NCBI GenBank assembly: GCA_018701105.1
Contig: JABIWD010000062.1
Location: forward strand, 1-63,265
DNA length: 63,265 nucleotides
DNA from: Candidatus Uhrbacteria bacterium
GTDB taxonomy: Bacteria; Patescibacteriota; Patescibacteriia; UBA9934; UBA11717
Direction of reading: 5' to 3'
The notes beneath the pieces are model-generated. The model was given only the letters and a program-made list of their open reading frames with translations, was not told where the DNA came from and made no database searches. Each line of letters begins with the position of its first letter. Position 1 is the stretch's first letter. Made by a program: the position numbers and the translations under genes. This document shows, piece after piece, positions 1 through 7,285 of the stretch.

Positions 1-267
1 GAACTTCTCGTCCGAGAGTCCGTGACGCACCATGAAACCGCACCCCTCCTTCGGATCGCCCCACTGCTCATCGTCGGGCCCATCTTCGGGCGCGTCGCTG
101 GGCAGATCGTCGAACCGCTCGTCGAGTTCGTCGTCGAGCTCACCGAGGAGCTCGTCCGACATCTCGGGGCTCTGGGCGATGCTCCGAAGCGGAGTCTCTG
201 AGTTGCAACCCAGGCTGAAGATGAACAGGAGAACGGAAACAATCCGCGAAATAACGATAGGCTTCAT
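1..267 (-). CDS. Predicted lipoprotein, C-terminus cut by window edge
   Basis: The frame runs leftward from ATG at 267 off the window, leaving 89 visible codons. Residues 1-21 form a lipoprotein signal: basic start (MKPIVISR), hydrophobic core, then a lipobox-like LGC, so Cys21 would be the lipidated residue. What follows is strongly acidic (DDELDERFDD) and probably a disordered linker. The start is backed by a GGAG about 8 nt upstream and a near-consensus promoter at 321-349. The gene is visibly GC-richer than gyrB and belongs with the other single-gene GC-rich units of this window. Its function is unknown. Confidence 0.72.
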   Translation of the reverse strand, partial: MKPIVISRIVSVLLFIFSLGCNSETPLRSIAQSPEMSDELLGELDDELDERFDDLPSDAPEDGPDDEQWGDPKEGCGFMVRHGLSDEKF

Positions 268-320
268 ACCCACTCCAGTACTCGACTGCCTACATGGCAA
301 TCGGTCATTTTTGACTCGTC

Positions 321-349
321 AATATAGCACAAAAATGCTCCCTTGTCAA
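321..349 (-). promoter_or_regulatory. Sigma70-type promoter of the lipoprotein gene
   Basis: Read leftward: TTGACA (349-344), 17-bp spacer, TATATT (326-321). It lies 54 bp upstream of the ATG at 267, and the spacing is ideal. Confidence 0.75.
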
Positions 350-505
350 GATAGTAATGTGCAAATCCTACTGAGATTAGCCAAAATTTACAACCGCTCA
401 TAGTCACACTACAACTCTGTCATTGTTCACAATCCACTACCATATGAACACCCTGGGCAAGGCTGTTTTATTAATAAAGCTACCTAGACAACTTGCTATT
501 CAGCA

Positions 506-534
506 TTGTGAAAAAGCGCAAACAATGCTAAAAT
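506..534 (+). promoter_or_regulatory. Putative gyrB promoter
   Basis: TTGTGA (506-511), 17-bp spacer, TAAAAT (529-534), which predicts a leader of about 24 nt before the ATG at 565. The rest of 268-564 is AT-rich and otherwise shows only the divergent lipoprotein promoter. Confidence 0.55.
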
Positions 535-564
535 AGGGCCATTGTTAAGACTGTAAATGACAGT

Positions 565-2622
565 ATGCCTCCAAAGAAACCGGAAAAAAAGACAGCGGCA
601 AAGAAACCAGCGGCCAAGAAAAAGACTGCGAAAGGTAACTACGGTGCCGCGCAGATTCAAGTTCTTGAAGGACTAGACCCCGTTCGAAAACGCCCAGGAA
701 TGTACATCGGATCAACCGGAGAGTCCGGATTGCATCACCTGATTTGGGAGGTAGTAGACAACTCAATCGACGAAGCTATGGCCGGTCACGCTGACACGGT
801 CACTATTAAGTTGCTTCCAGATGGTTGGGCGAGCGTTACTGACAACGGTCGTGGTATCCCTGTGGACAACCACCCTCAGTACAAGGTGTCAGCCGTAGAG
901 CTTGTCTTGACCAAGCTGCATGCTGGTGGAAAATTCGGTGGAGACGATTCTGGATACAAGGTTTCTGGAGGACTTCATGGAGTTGGTGTTTCAGTCGTGA
1001 ACGCTCTGTCTTCAGAGTTGTGGGTAGAGGTTAACCGTGGAGGCAAGACCTACCATCAGGACTACAAGATTGGAAAGCCGCAGAATAAACTAAAGCCTAT
1101 CGGCAAGTCTAAGGAGACTGGGACCACTATCGCGTTTAAGGCCGACGCTTCTATATTCGAGACTGTCGAGTACGATCTTAAGACCATTCGAGATCGTCTG
1201 CGTCAACATGCGTACCTTACTCGTGGAATTAAACTCGTGATCGTAGACGAGCGTATAAAGGAGAAGTACTCCGAATACGCGTTCTACTTTGAAGGTGGAG
1301 TGTCGTCATTTGTTCGACACATGAACTTCGGAAAGAAAGCCAAGCACGATAACGTTTTGCATACTCGCAAAACTTCCGGTGATGTAGAAGTCGAGATTGC
1401 CATGCAGTACACGGAAGACTTCCACGAGAACGTAAACTGTTTTACAAACAACATCTTGAACCCAGAAGGCGGAACTCACCTCGCTGGATTCAAGACGGCC
1501 CTTACTCGTGTTCTGAATACGTACGGACGAGAGAAAGGTCACATTAAAGAGAAAGAAAACAACTTGACCGGTGACGATGTTCGAGAAGGACTCACCGCTG
1601 TTATCTCTTTGCGAATTCCAGAGCCTCAGTTTGAAGGTCAGACAAAGGCAAAGCTTGGAAACCCAGAAGCTCGAGGCGCTACGGAGTCTGTGTTTGCAGA
1701 TGCGCTCAAGACCTTCCTTGAAGAACATCCACGAGACGCAACATCGATCCTAGAAAAATCTCTCCTTGCCTCACGCGCAAGAATGGCTGCACGAGCTGCT
1801 AGAGATACTATTCTGCGAAAGGGCGCGCTCGAGGGCCTTACACTTCCTGGAAAGCTCGCTGATTGTGCAAGTCGCGATCCATCAAAGTCTGAGCTATACA
1901 TTGTTGAGGGAGACTCTGCTGGAGGTTCTGCCAAGCAAGGACGTGAACGAGAGTTCCAAGCCATCCTTCCATTGCGTGGAAAGATCCTGAACGTTGAACG
2001 TGCACGATTGGATAAGATGCTCACGAACAACGAAGTTAAGTCGCTTGTCATTGCGCTTGGAACCGGAATCGGTGATGACATCCACATGGACAAGTTGCGA
2101 TACGGACGAATCATCATCATGACCGACGCGGACGTAGACGGAGCTCACATTCGAACGCTCCTTCTTACACTGTTCTTCCGCTACTTCCCTGAACTGATTA
2201 GACAGGAGCACCTATTTATTGCACAGCCTCCTCTATTCAGAGTCCAGGTTGGCAAAGCCGTAGAGTACGCCTTTACCGAAGAGGATAAAGACAAGATCGT
2301 CGCGAGGATGACGAAGCCTACAAAGGGATCTAAACCCGTGAAGACGACCATCACTATCGACGAAGAGACGGGTGAAGAGATCGTTACAGTCGAAGGAGGC
2401 CGAAAGGTGAACCTCCAGCGATACAAGGGACTTGGAGAAATGAACCCGGACCAGCTGTGGGAAACAACCATGAACCCAGCGAACCGAGTCATGAAGCTCG
2501 TTACCATCGAAGACGCAGCAAAGGCAGACGAGGTGTTCGACACTTTAATGGGGACCGACGTGGCTCCACGAAAGCACTTCATCAGCACACACGCAAAGAG
2601 CGTGAAAAACCTAGATATATAA
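565..2622 (+). CDS. gyrB: DNA gyrase subunit B
   Basis: ATP-hydrolysing subunit of gyrase, which introduces negative supercoils together with GyrA. The 685-residue protein has the GHKL ATPase signatures in order (EVVDNSIDEA, DNGRGIP, GGLHGVGVSVVNALS), the transducer domain, then the TOPRIM metal site (EGDSAGGSAKQGR near 448; DADVDGAHIRT near 521) and the C-terminal RYKGLGEMN motif. Length is that of a short-form GyrB. An unusual Lys/Ala/Pro-rich tail (MPPKKPEKKTAAKKPAAKKK) precedes the catalytic start at about residue 26 and resembles a histone H1-like DNA-binding tail. There is no Shine-Dalgarno. A bidirectional terminator follows directly. Confidence 0.97.
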   Translation: MPPKKPEKKTAAKKPAAKKKTAKGNYGAAQIQVLEGLDPVRKRPGMYIGSTGESGLHHLIWEVVDNSIDEAMAGHADTVTIKLLPDGWASVTDNGRGIPVDNHPQYKVSAVELVLTKLHAGGKFGGDDSGYKVSGGLHGVGVSVVNALSSELWVEVNRGGKTYHQDYKIGKPQNKLKPIGKSKETGTTIAFKADASIFETVEYDLKTIRDRLRQHAYLTRGIKLVIVDERIKEKYSEYAFYFEGGVSSFVRHMNFGKKAKHDNVLHTRKTSGDVEVEIAMQYTEDFHENVNCFTNNILNPEGGTHLAGFKTALTRVLNTYGREKGHIKEKENNLTGDDVREGLTAVISLRIPEPQFEGQTKAKLGNPEARGATESVFADALKTFLEEHPRDATSILEKSLLASRARMAARAARDTILRKGALEGLTLPGKLADCASRDPSKSELYIVEGDSAGGSAKQGREREFQAILPLRGKILNVERARLDKMLTNNEVKSLVIALGTGIGDDIHMDKLRYGRIIIMTDADVDGAHIRTLLLTLFFRYFPELIRQEHLFIAQPPLFRVQVGKAVEYAFTEEDKDKIVARMTKPTKGSKPVKTTITIDEETGEEIVTVEGGRKVNLQRYKGLGEMNPDQLWETTMNPANRVMKLVTIEDAAKADEVFDTLMGTDVAPRKHFISTHAKSVKNLDI

Positions 2623-2660
2623 AAAAATGCCCCTCCGCAGCCCGCGGAGGGTTTTCGTTT
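2621..2660. terminator. Bidirectional terminator between gyrB and the next, convergent gene
   Basis: Stem CCCTCCGC/GCGGAGGG with a 5-nt loop, flanked by an A7 run on the left and a TTTTCGTTT tail on the right, so it can end transcription from both sides. Confidence 0.85.
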
Positions 2661-2670
2661 GTTCGGCGCG

Positions 2671-3360
2671 CTAGAGCGTGCCGATTGCTTCCAGGAAGCC
2701 GGGGCCAAACGCGTGGCCGTCGCTCGCCCAAACAGTCAACTCGTCACCCTCCCACCGGACGTGATACACGCCAGAGTCACCTTCGAGCTGGTAATCCATG
2801 CCTCGCAGATTGGCCGGCAAGGCAATCGCTGGCGATCGGAACGGGGTCACTTCCATACGACTGACCCTCATGCGCTTGCCTTCAAGCAGCAATTCGATCT
2901 CCCGAACGTTGTCCGTCTGGTGGTCGATGTTCTCGACCATGTCCGCACTCTCAGCTCCCAAGTACTGCCTGCACATACGATCAACCGGTACTTGCAAAGC
3001 GCTCATGCGCACACCCGCGATCTTGTCGTGACCAGAGAGGATCTTCAACAAGAATGCGATGCCGCTGCTGCCGGACCACTTGCCATCCCCACCCGCAGGT
3101 CCGCCTGTCATCAGCGGCTTGATCCTCAAGCGGCCCTGAAACCACGCGACTGTGTAGCAAGTTCCGTAGAACTTGAACATCACGTAGTCAGGAGTAACGA
3201 CGAAGTTGAACGACGCGCCGAAGTACACCTTTGCCGCCTCGATCCTTGCGGTCAGCCCGGTGATGTCGCCTCTTCCGCGATGCACCTGAAGCAGCTCCAG
3301 GATCGGGGGACTCTCCGCGACTTCTTCTTCCTCTTCGACAACCAGATCGGCTTGCGCCAT
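2671..3360 (-). CDS. GC-rich orphan protein, 229 aa
   Basis: No family recognised. The start MAQADLVVEEEEE was chosen because GGAGAG lies 4 nt upstream and the predicted promoter at 3415-3443 excludes the longer frame. The N-terminus is acidic (VVEEEEEV). The middle is aromatic-rich and mixed hydrophobic (YVMFKFYGTCYTVAWF), and the C-terminal 50 residues read like beta strands (GVYHVRWEGDELTVWASDG). No signal peptide or membrane segment. GC-rich codon use contrasts with gyrB. It forms its own transcription unit, with promoter, Shine-Dalgarno and a terminator shared with gyrB. Confidence 0.7.
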   Translation of the reverse strand: MAQADLVVEEEEEVAESPPILELLQVHRGRGDITGLTARIEAAKVYFGASFNFVVTPDYVMFKFYGTCYTVAWFQGRLRIKPLMTGGPAGGDGKWSGSSGIAFLLKILSGHDKIAGVRMSALQVPVDRMCRQYLGAESADMVENIDHQTDNVREIELLLEGKRMRVSRMEVTPFRSPAIALPANLRGMDYQLEGDSGVYHVRWEGDELTVWASDGHAFGPGFLEAIGTL

Positions 3361-3414
3361 GGTCTCTCCAAAGTCTGAAATGTGTATGAGTTGCCACCAC
3401 GGCAAATCGATGTG

Positions 3415-3443
3415 AGGATAGCGGATCGGAGCGGAAAAGTCAA
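3415..3443 (-). promoter_or_regulatory. Promoter of the 229-aa orphan
   Basis: TTGACT, 17-bp spacer, TATCCT read leftward, about 55 bp before the start codon at 3360. Confidence 0.65.
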
Positions 3444-3469
3444 TCATAACGAACAATCCACAACTTTTG

Positions 3470-3500
3470 TAAAAAAATAGCGCCCCCAAGATGGGGGTCG
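3470..3500 (-). terminator. Terminator of the 3504-4016 gene
   Basis: Leftward: CGACCCCC, ATCTT loop, GGGGGCG, then a T7 tract. It sits directly after the stop codon. Confidence 0.82.
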
Positions 3501-3503
3501 CGT

Positions 3504-4016
3504 CTAGATGTCGGCGAGGTACCGGAACAACTCGGCGCTGATCGGTCCTCCGGGGTCGCTGAGATTCATGATGAGCAGGTTCTCGTTTCGATCGAGCGAG
3601 TACCGCACACCATCAATGCGAATGATCTGGGGACCGTTCGGCCGCTCCACCAGAACGTCTGGCGCATCTTCCGGCGCTTCCACACCGTAGATCATGATCT
3701 GCATCAAGAGCCGAAGATTCCTGTTGGACTCATCGCCGACCGGCTCGATCAACAGGCCGAGACCGATATTTCGCAGATGCCACTGGTAAACCTTCTGCAC
3801 AATCGTCAGCTTTGCACCGAACCTTGGCGGCCCAGCGTGATCATCTCCCGTAATCAACTCGGGCTTCCTAGCCAAGAACCCAAACGGCAGCTCCGACTCC
3901 GGATCTTCGTTCAAGGCAATGATCGCAGCACCAACTTCCTGCCGAACACCTTCGAGATCTGTAGCAGTGCCACCTGTCACCGTACGCCTGAGCGCATTCA
4001 CGATTCGCGATTCCAT
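3504..4016 (-). CDS. GC-rich orphan protein, about 170 aa
   Basis: No family recognised. ATG at 4016 is preceded by AAGGAG at 10 nt; a GTG one codon earlier (4019) would be spaced at 7 nt and is equally possible. The longer open frame to 4076 is excluded because it overlaps the promoter. The sequence is soluble and mixed alpha/beta, with a basic N-terminus (RIVNALRRTV) and no signal peptide, cysteine motif or P-loop. Composition and layout (own promoter, Shine-Dalgarno, terminator) match the neighbouring orphan and set both apart from gyrB and secE-nusG. Confidence 0.68.
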   Translation of the reverse strand: MESRIVNALRRTVTGGTATDLEGVRQEVGAAIIALNEDPESELPFGFLARKPELITGDDHAGPPRFGAKLTIVQKVYQWHLRNIGLGLLIEPVGDESNRNLRLLMQIMIYGVEAPEDAPDVLVERPNGPQIIRIDGVRYSLDRNENLLIMNLSDPGGPISAELFRYLADI

Positions 4017-4048
4017 CACGTGCGTTCTCCTTTTCATTGAACGCGACG

Positions 4049-4076
4049 AGAGTAACATAATCACGCTCATTGTCAA
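4049..4076 (-). promoter_or_regulatory. Promoter of the 3504-4016 gene
   Basis: TTGACA (4076-4071), 16-bp spacer, TACTCT, about 33 bp before the start codon. Confidence 0.65.
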
Positions 4077-4144
4077 CCATTTTAACTAAAATTGGCCGTA
4101 TTTTACCACTATTCCGAGAGCTTGACCTGATCCACCCCAAACAT

Positions 4145-4173
4145 TTGACATTTTCCCCTATTTATCCTAGTAT
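4145..4173 (+). promoter_or_regulatory. Promoter of secE-nusG-rplK-rplA
   Basis: TTGACA (4145-4150), 17-bp spacer, TAGTAT (4168-4173). The predicted start near 4180 means the ATG at 4174 cannot be the secE start. Confidence 0.75.
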
Positions 4174-4184
4174 ATGCGCGAAAG

Positions 4185-4208
4185 CTCCCCATCCACGGCG
4201 GGGTTTTT
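4185..4208 (+). promoter_or_regulatory. Terminator-like hairpin in the secE leader
   Basis: CCCC, 9-nt loop, GGGG, TTTTT lies within the first 30 nt of the predicted transcript, upstream of the secE ATG. The stem is only 4 GC pairs. It may be an attenuator, a 5' stabiliser or chance. Confidence 0.35.
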
Positions 4209-4224
4209 AGATACAAAGAAAACT

Positions 4225-4416
4225 ATGGCAAACATCTTAAAAACGACCGCGGCGTATATCCGTGGATCAATCGAGGAGTCACGAAAAATCACCTGGCCAA
4301 CGCGCAAGGAGACTTTCCGTTATTCCGCACTCGTGATCATTATCACGATCCTTACAGCCGGCTTCTTCGGAGGCATGGACTACATTTTCGCGACGCTGCT
4401 TAAGCTCGTCGTCTAG
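4225..4416 (+). CDS. secE: Preprotein translocase subunit SecE
   Basis: Small essential subunit that clamps SecY in the Sec translocon. The start MANILKTTAAYIRGS at 4225 was chosen because the upstream ATG lies in the -10 element; this gives 63 residues, normal for single-span SecE. The amphipathic helix carries the family signature (IEESRKITWPTRKET), followed by one transmembrane segment (YSALVIIITILTAGFFGGM). It is first in a secE-nusG-rplK-rplA operon, the usual bacterial order. The start has no Shine-Dalgarno. Confidence 0.93.
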   Translation: MANILKTTAAYIRGSIEESRKITWPTRKETFRYSALVIIITILTAGFFGGMDYIFATLLKLVV

Positions 4417-4450
4417 CTAATTCTCATCGTTCTTTTCTAAACACCATTGT

Positions 4451-4999
4451 ATGGCAAAACAAACCGCCAACCTTGGACGTCGATGGTACGCTATTCACAC
4501 ATACTCCGGTTACGAGGAGAATGTGAAGAATAACCTTTTAACGCGTACAGATTCGATGGACATGGAGGAATTAATCTTCAACATCATTATTCCAAAGGAG
4601 AAGAAGATTAAGATTAGAAACGGAAAGCGCAAAGTCGTGGAAGAAAAGATCTACCCCGGCTACGTAATTATCGAAATGATAGTGAACGACGAGTCTTGGT
4701 ACGTTGTGCGTAACACACCAAACGTGACAGGATTCATTGGAACAGGAACAACCCCTTCCCCTCTTTCCGAAGAGGAGGTTGCAGCGTTGCAAAAACGCAT
4801 GGGAGTTCATGAGCCAGAGTTTACAATCGATGTCTCAGTGAATGACGCTGTGAAGATCATCGATGGTCCGTTTAAAAACTTTGAAGGAAAGGTCAGCGAG
4901 ATTGACGAAGCACGAGGTAAAGTTAAAGTGCTCGTTAACATGTTCGGCCGTGAGACTCCAGTGGAGCTCGACTTCCTTCAGGTAACACCAGCAGAATAA
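4451..4999 (+). CDS. nusG: Transcription antitermination factor NusG
   Basis: Binds RNA polymerase to support processive elongation and couples it to Rho or ribosomes. The 182 residues comprise the NGN domain (RRWYAIHTYSGYEENVKNNL, YPGYVIIEM) and a C-terminal KOW domain (VKIIDGPFKNFEGKV, about residues 133-147). Length matches canonical NusG, with a short insertion-free linker. It lies 34 bp after secE and 57 bp before rplK, all co-directional. No Shine-Dalgarno precedes the ATG. Confidence 0.97.
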   Translation: MAKQTANLGRRWYAIHTYSGYEENVKNNLLTRTDSMDMEELIFNIIIPKEKKIKIRNGKRKVVEEKIYPGYVIIEMIVNDESWYVVRNTPNVTGFIGTGTTPSPLSEEEVAALQKRMGVHEPEFTIDVSVNDAVKIIDGPFKNFEGKVSEIDEARGKVKVLVNMFGRETPVELDFLQVTPAE

Positions 5000-5056
5000 A
5001 GTAATTAATCCAGTCGAAGTTGCCGCATCGCGGAATCTTCTATAAAGAAAAGACTT

Positions 5057-5488
5057 ATGGCAGAAAAGAAATTACTCACACAGATCAAGCTTCAGATTCC
5101 TGCAGGACAGGCAAACCCAGCTCCACCAGTTGGACCTGCGCTTGGACAGCACGGACTTAACATCCAAGACTTCTGTTTGCAGTTTAACAACGCATCAGCA
5201 GACCGCCGTGGAGACATTGTTCCAGTTGTGATCAATGTTTACGAAGATCGATCATTCGACTTCGTGATGAAGACACCACCTACGTCTTCCCTAATCAAGA
5301 AGGTATTGAACCTAAAGAAGGCTTCAAGCAACCCTCTCTTGAACAAGGTCGGTAAACTTACACGCGCTCAACTAGAAGAGATCGCGAACAAGAAAATGCC
5401 AGACCTTAACACCAATGACCTAGAGGCAGCTGTAAAGATTGTTGCGGGTACAGCGCGTCAGATGGGAATTGAGTCAGAACTCTCATAA
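5057..5488 (+). CDS. rplK: 50S ribosomal protein L11
   Basis: Forms the GTPase-associated stalk base with 23S rRNA. At 143 residues it is full length, with the N-terminal signature (NPAPPVGPALGQHG, about 20-33) and the C-terminal rRNA-binding domain (TRAQLEEIANKKMPDLN; AAVKIVAGTARQMG). Follows nusG and precedes rplA as usual. The region before the start has only a weak purine tract. Confidence 0.97.
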   Translation: MAEKKLLTQIKLQIPAGQANPAPPVGPALGQHGLNIQDFCLQFNNASADRRGDIVPVVINVYEDRSFDFVMKTPPTSSLIKKVLNLKKASSNPLLNKVGKLTRAQLEEIANKKMPDLNTNDLEAAVKIVAGTARQMGIESELS

Positions 5489-5556
5489 GAACACACACCT
5501 ATAATAATTCGTGGGAGTGCGGCATGATCGTACGTTTGAACCACTAACATATACAT

Positions 5557-6258
5557 ATGGCCAAGGCAGTTATAAAGAAAGGCGGAAAACGAATGAAGGA
5601 GCAGAACGCAAAGCTGGATGCTGGTCGCGTGTACACACAAGAGGAAGTTGTAGCGCTCGCACTTGATACATCAGCTGTGAAGTTTGATGCTTCTGTGGAG
5701 GTTCACTTCCGACTAGGGATCGACCCTAAAAAGGGAGATCAGCAGATTCGCGGAACAGTTACCCTTCCCCACGGTTCAGGAAAGACAAAGCGAGTTATTG
5801 CTTTCGTTGATGAGGGAAAGGAACAGGAAGCAAAGGATGCTGGAGCAGATATCGTTGGAGACGTGCAGATGATCGCCGAGATCGCACAGAAGAAGAACAT
5901 CGACTTTGACGTTGCTGTTTCAACTCCAACAATGATGCCAAAGCTTGGAAAGATCGCTCAGATCTTGGGGCCAAAGGGGCTAATGCCAAACCCAAAGACA
6001 GATACAGTTGGGAAAGATATTGCCGAGATGATTAACGAGCAGAAAGGTGGAAAGATCGCCTTCAAGAACGACGCCACTTCAAACGTGCATGTCGCAATCG
6101 GAAAAGTTAGCTTTGGAGCCGACAAGATCACAGAGCACCTTACTATCATAGTCGACGCTATCAAGAGAGCGAAGCCTGCGACTGCTAAGGGGATCTACGT
6201 AAAGTCAGCAACAATTACAACATCAATGGGACCTGGAATACGGTTCTCAGTAGAGTAA
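5557..6258 (+). CDS. rplA: 50S ribosomal protein L1
   Basis: L1 stalk protein that assists E-site tRNA release and, in many bacteria, represses its own operon. The 233 residues include the family signature region (GLMPNPKTDTVGKDI) and the C-terminal GPGIRFSVE. The 68-bp gap from rplK contains GTGGGAG...CCAC, which could be an L1-binding hairpin (inference only). rplJ-rplL do not follow here; the operon ends with a repeat and a strong terminator. Confidence 0.97.
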   Translation: MAKAVIKKGGKRMKEQNAKLDAGRVYTQEEVVALALDTSAVKFDASVEVHFRLGIDPKKGDQQIRGTVTLPHGSGKTKRVIAFVDEGKEQEAKDAGADIVGDVQMIAEIAQKKNIDFDVAVSTPTMMPKLGKIAQILGPKGLMPNPKTDTVGKDIAEMINEQKGGKIAFKNDATSNVHVAIGKVSFGADKITEHLTIIVDAIKRAKPATAKGIYVKSATITTSMGPGIRFSVE

Positions 6259-6272
6259 GTTATCGAGTAAAC

Positions 6273-6361
6273 GTCATCCTGAGGAGGAACGACGTGAGGA
6301 TCTCATACTTCTAGAGAGTACCGCAGAACAATGAGATTCCTACGTTGCCACTCAGAATGAC
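6273..6361. repeat. Dispersed palindromic repeat, family R1, copy 1
   Basis: Imperfect inverted repeat of about 89 bp. The left arm begins GTCATCCTGAGGAGG and the right arm ends CTCAGAATGAC. The two inner arms read ATCTCAT/ATGAGAT around a TCTAGA-type centre. Other copies are at 33566-33651 and 44120-44209. Confidence 0.8.
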
Positions 6362-6389
6362 GTCTACCTGAATTGTCCATTTGAAATTA

Positions 6390-6425
6390 ACACCCCCGGG
6401 TCTGTTGACCCTGGGGTGTTTTTGA
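6390..6425 (+). terminator. Terminator of the rplK-rplA operon
   Basis: Stem ACACCCC(C)GGGTC / GACCC(T)GGGGTGT followed by TTTTTG. Confidence 0.88.
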
Positions 6426-6434
6426 TTCCATCGA

Positions 6435-6463
6435 TTGACACTCCCCTTAAGTTGGGCTAATGT
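6435..6463 (+). promoter_or_regulatory. Promoter of the 239-aa orphan
   Basis: TTGACA (6435-6440), 17-bp spacer, TAATGT (6458-6463). A full AGGAGGT Shine-Dalgarno lies at 6472-6478, only 15 nt from the transcript's likely start. Confidence 0.75.
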
Positions 6464-6481
6464 CGAATCCTAGGAGGTAGC

Positions 6482-7201
6482 GTGAATACAGCACCAGAAC
6501 GATGGTTCCTGGTTGCTGATGGCACCGGGGCACCTATTAGTAGACTTGTTTGTAAGAGGATGGACCCAAGCTCGCTCCCGCGGGTTGGAGTGGTCCTGAA
6601 TCCGCTACAATCAGATGTAGGGGTTTGTGCGGGACTGATTAGCAAGGAAGCGTCGAGACTACTCGGAGCTATTGCCATGGAGTCAGAGGCCCTAGGCCTC
6701 AAGAGGCAGATGGCACGATACGGCAGCATGATGGTCATGGTCGCAATGGAGGGAGACACATTCCAGCAGAACGTCTTGAGTGCACGCAGTTGTACCGCGT
6801 TCCTCCCGAAGACAGATTCGGGGCTGATCTGGCTAATCACGTCGTCGAGCCTGTTCAGGAATCTGCCAGAGGAGACGACACGAGTCGCTCCCTTCGAGCG
6901 CGATGAGCTGCTGCACCACCAGATCCAGCTGTCGGCGCCAAAGCCAGAGGACCTGATCTCCATCGCATCTCCGAGCGGAATCGGATACACGATGCTTCGT
7001 AGACGCGAAGACGTTGAGTACATCGCAGCCGTCATGGGACCCATCGTGTCGGAACTGCTGACTGGATTCCACTTCTTGTCTATGGAGGCTGGCCAGCCCG
7101 TACCGACATTCGAGGCTCTGAAGTCCTTGCTGGAGGAGGTCTTCTTGCTCGGACGCAAATGGGCAATGCATGGCATAGTGGAACCAAGGATCAACAGATG
7201 A
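6482..7201 (+). CDS. GC-rich orphan protein, 239 aa
   Basis: No family recognised. It starts at GTG 6482, decided by the perfect AGGAGGT 4 nt upstream. Predicted soluble and mostly helical, with no signal peptide; hydrophobic stretches (MMVMVAMEGDTF, LIWLITSSSLF) are too short for membrane spans. A single-gene unit with its own promoter and terminator, wedged between the ribosomal operon and the nucleotide operon. The use of GTG and a strong Shine-Dalgarno differs from the housekeeping genes on either side. Confidence 0.72.
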   Translation: MNTAPERWFLVADGTGAPISRLVCKRMDPSSLPRVGVVLNPLQSDVGVCAGLISKEASRLLGAIAMESEALGLKRQMARYGSMMVMVAMEGDTFQQNVLSARSCTAFLPKTDSGLIWLITSSSLFRNLPEETTRVAPFERDELLHHQIQLSAPKPEDLISIASPSGIGYTMLRRREDVEYIAAVMGPIVSELLTGFHFLSMEAGQPVPTFEALKSLLEEVFLLGRKWAMHGIVEPRINR

Positions 7202-7224
7202 CCACACCCAACAACGCAACAAAA

Positions 7225-7252
7225 TCGCCCCTTCTCGGGGCGTGCTTTTTTA
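7225..7252 (+). terminator. Terminator of the 239-aa orphan
   Basis: CGCCCC-TTCT-GGGGCG stem, then TGC and a T6 run. Confidence 0.82.
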
Positions 7253-7285
7253 TATGGTAAAATGCTTTCATACTGTGGATAACTT

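Noticed and set aside
32..403. Plus-strand Ser-rich open frame at the left edge
   Set aside because: Antisense of the acidic lipoprotein (GAC/GAG codons read backwards give Ser runs) and it crosses that gene's promoter.
2659..3378. Plus-strand open frame opposite the 229-aa orphan
   Set aside because: Mirror frame that begins inside the gyrB terminator region; promoter and ribosome site are on the minus strand.
4174..4224. Longer SecE starting at ATG 4174
   Set aside because: That ATG overlaps the end of the TTGACA-N17-TAGTAT promoter and precedes the predicted transcript start; the family N-terminus begins at 4225.
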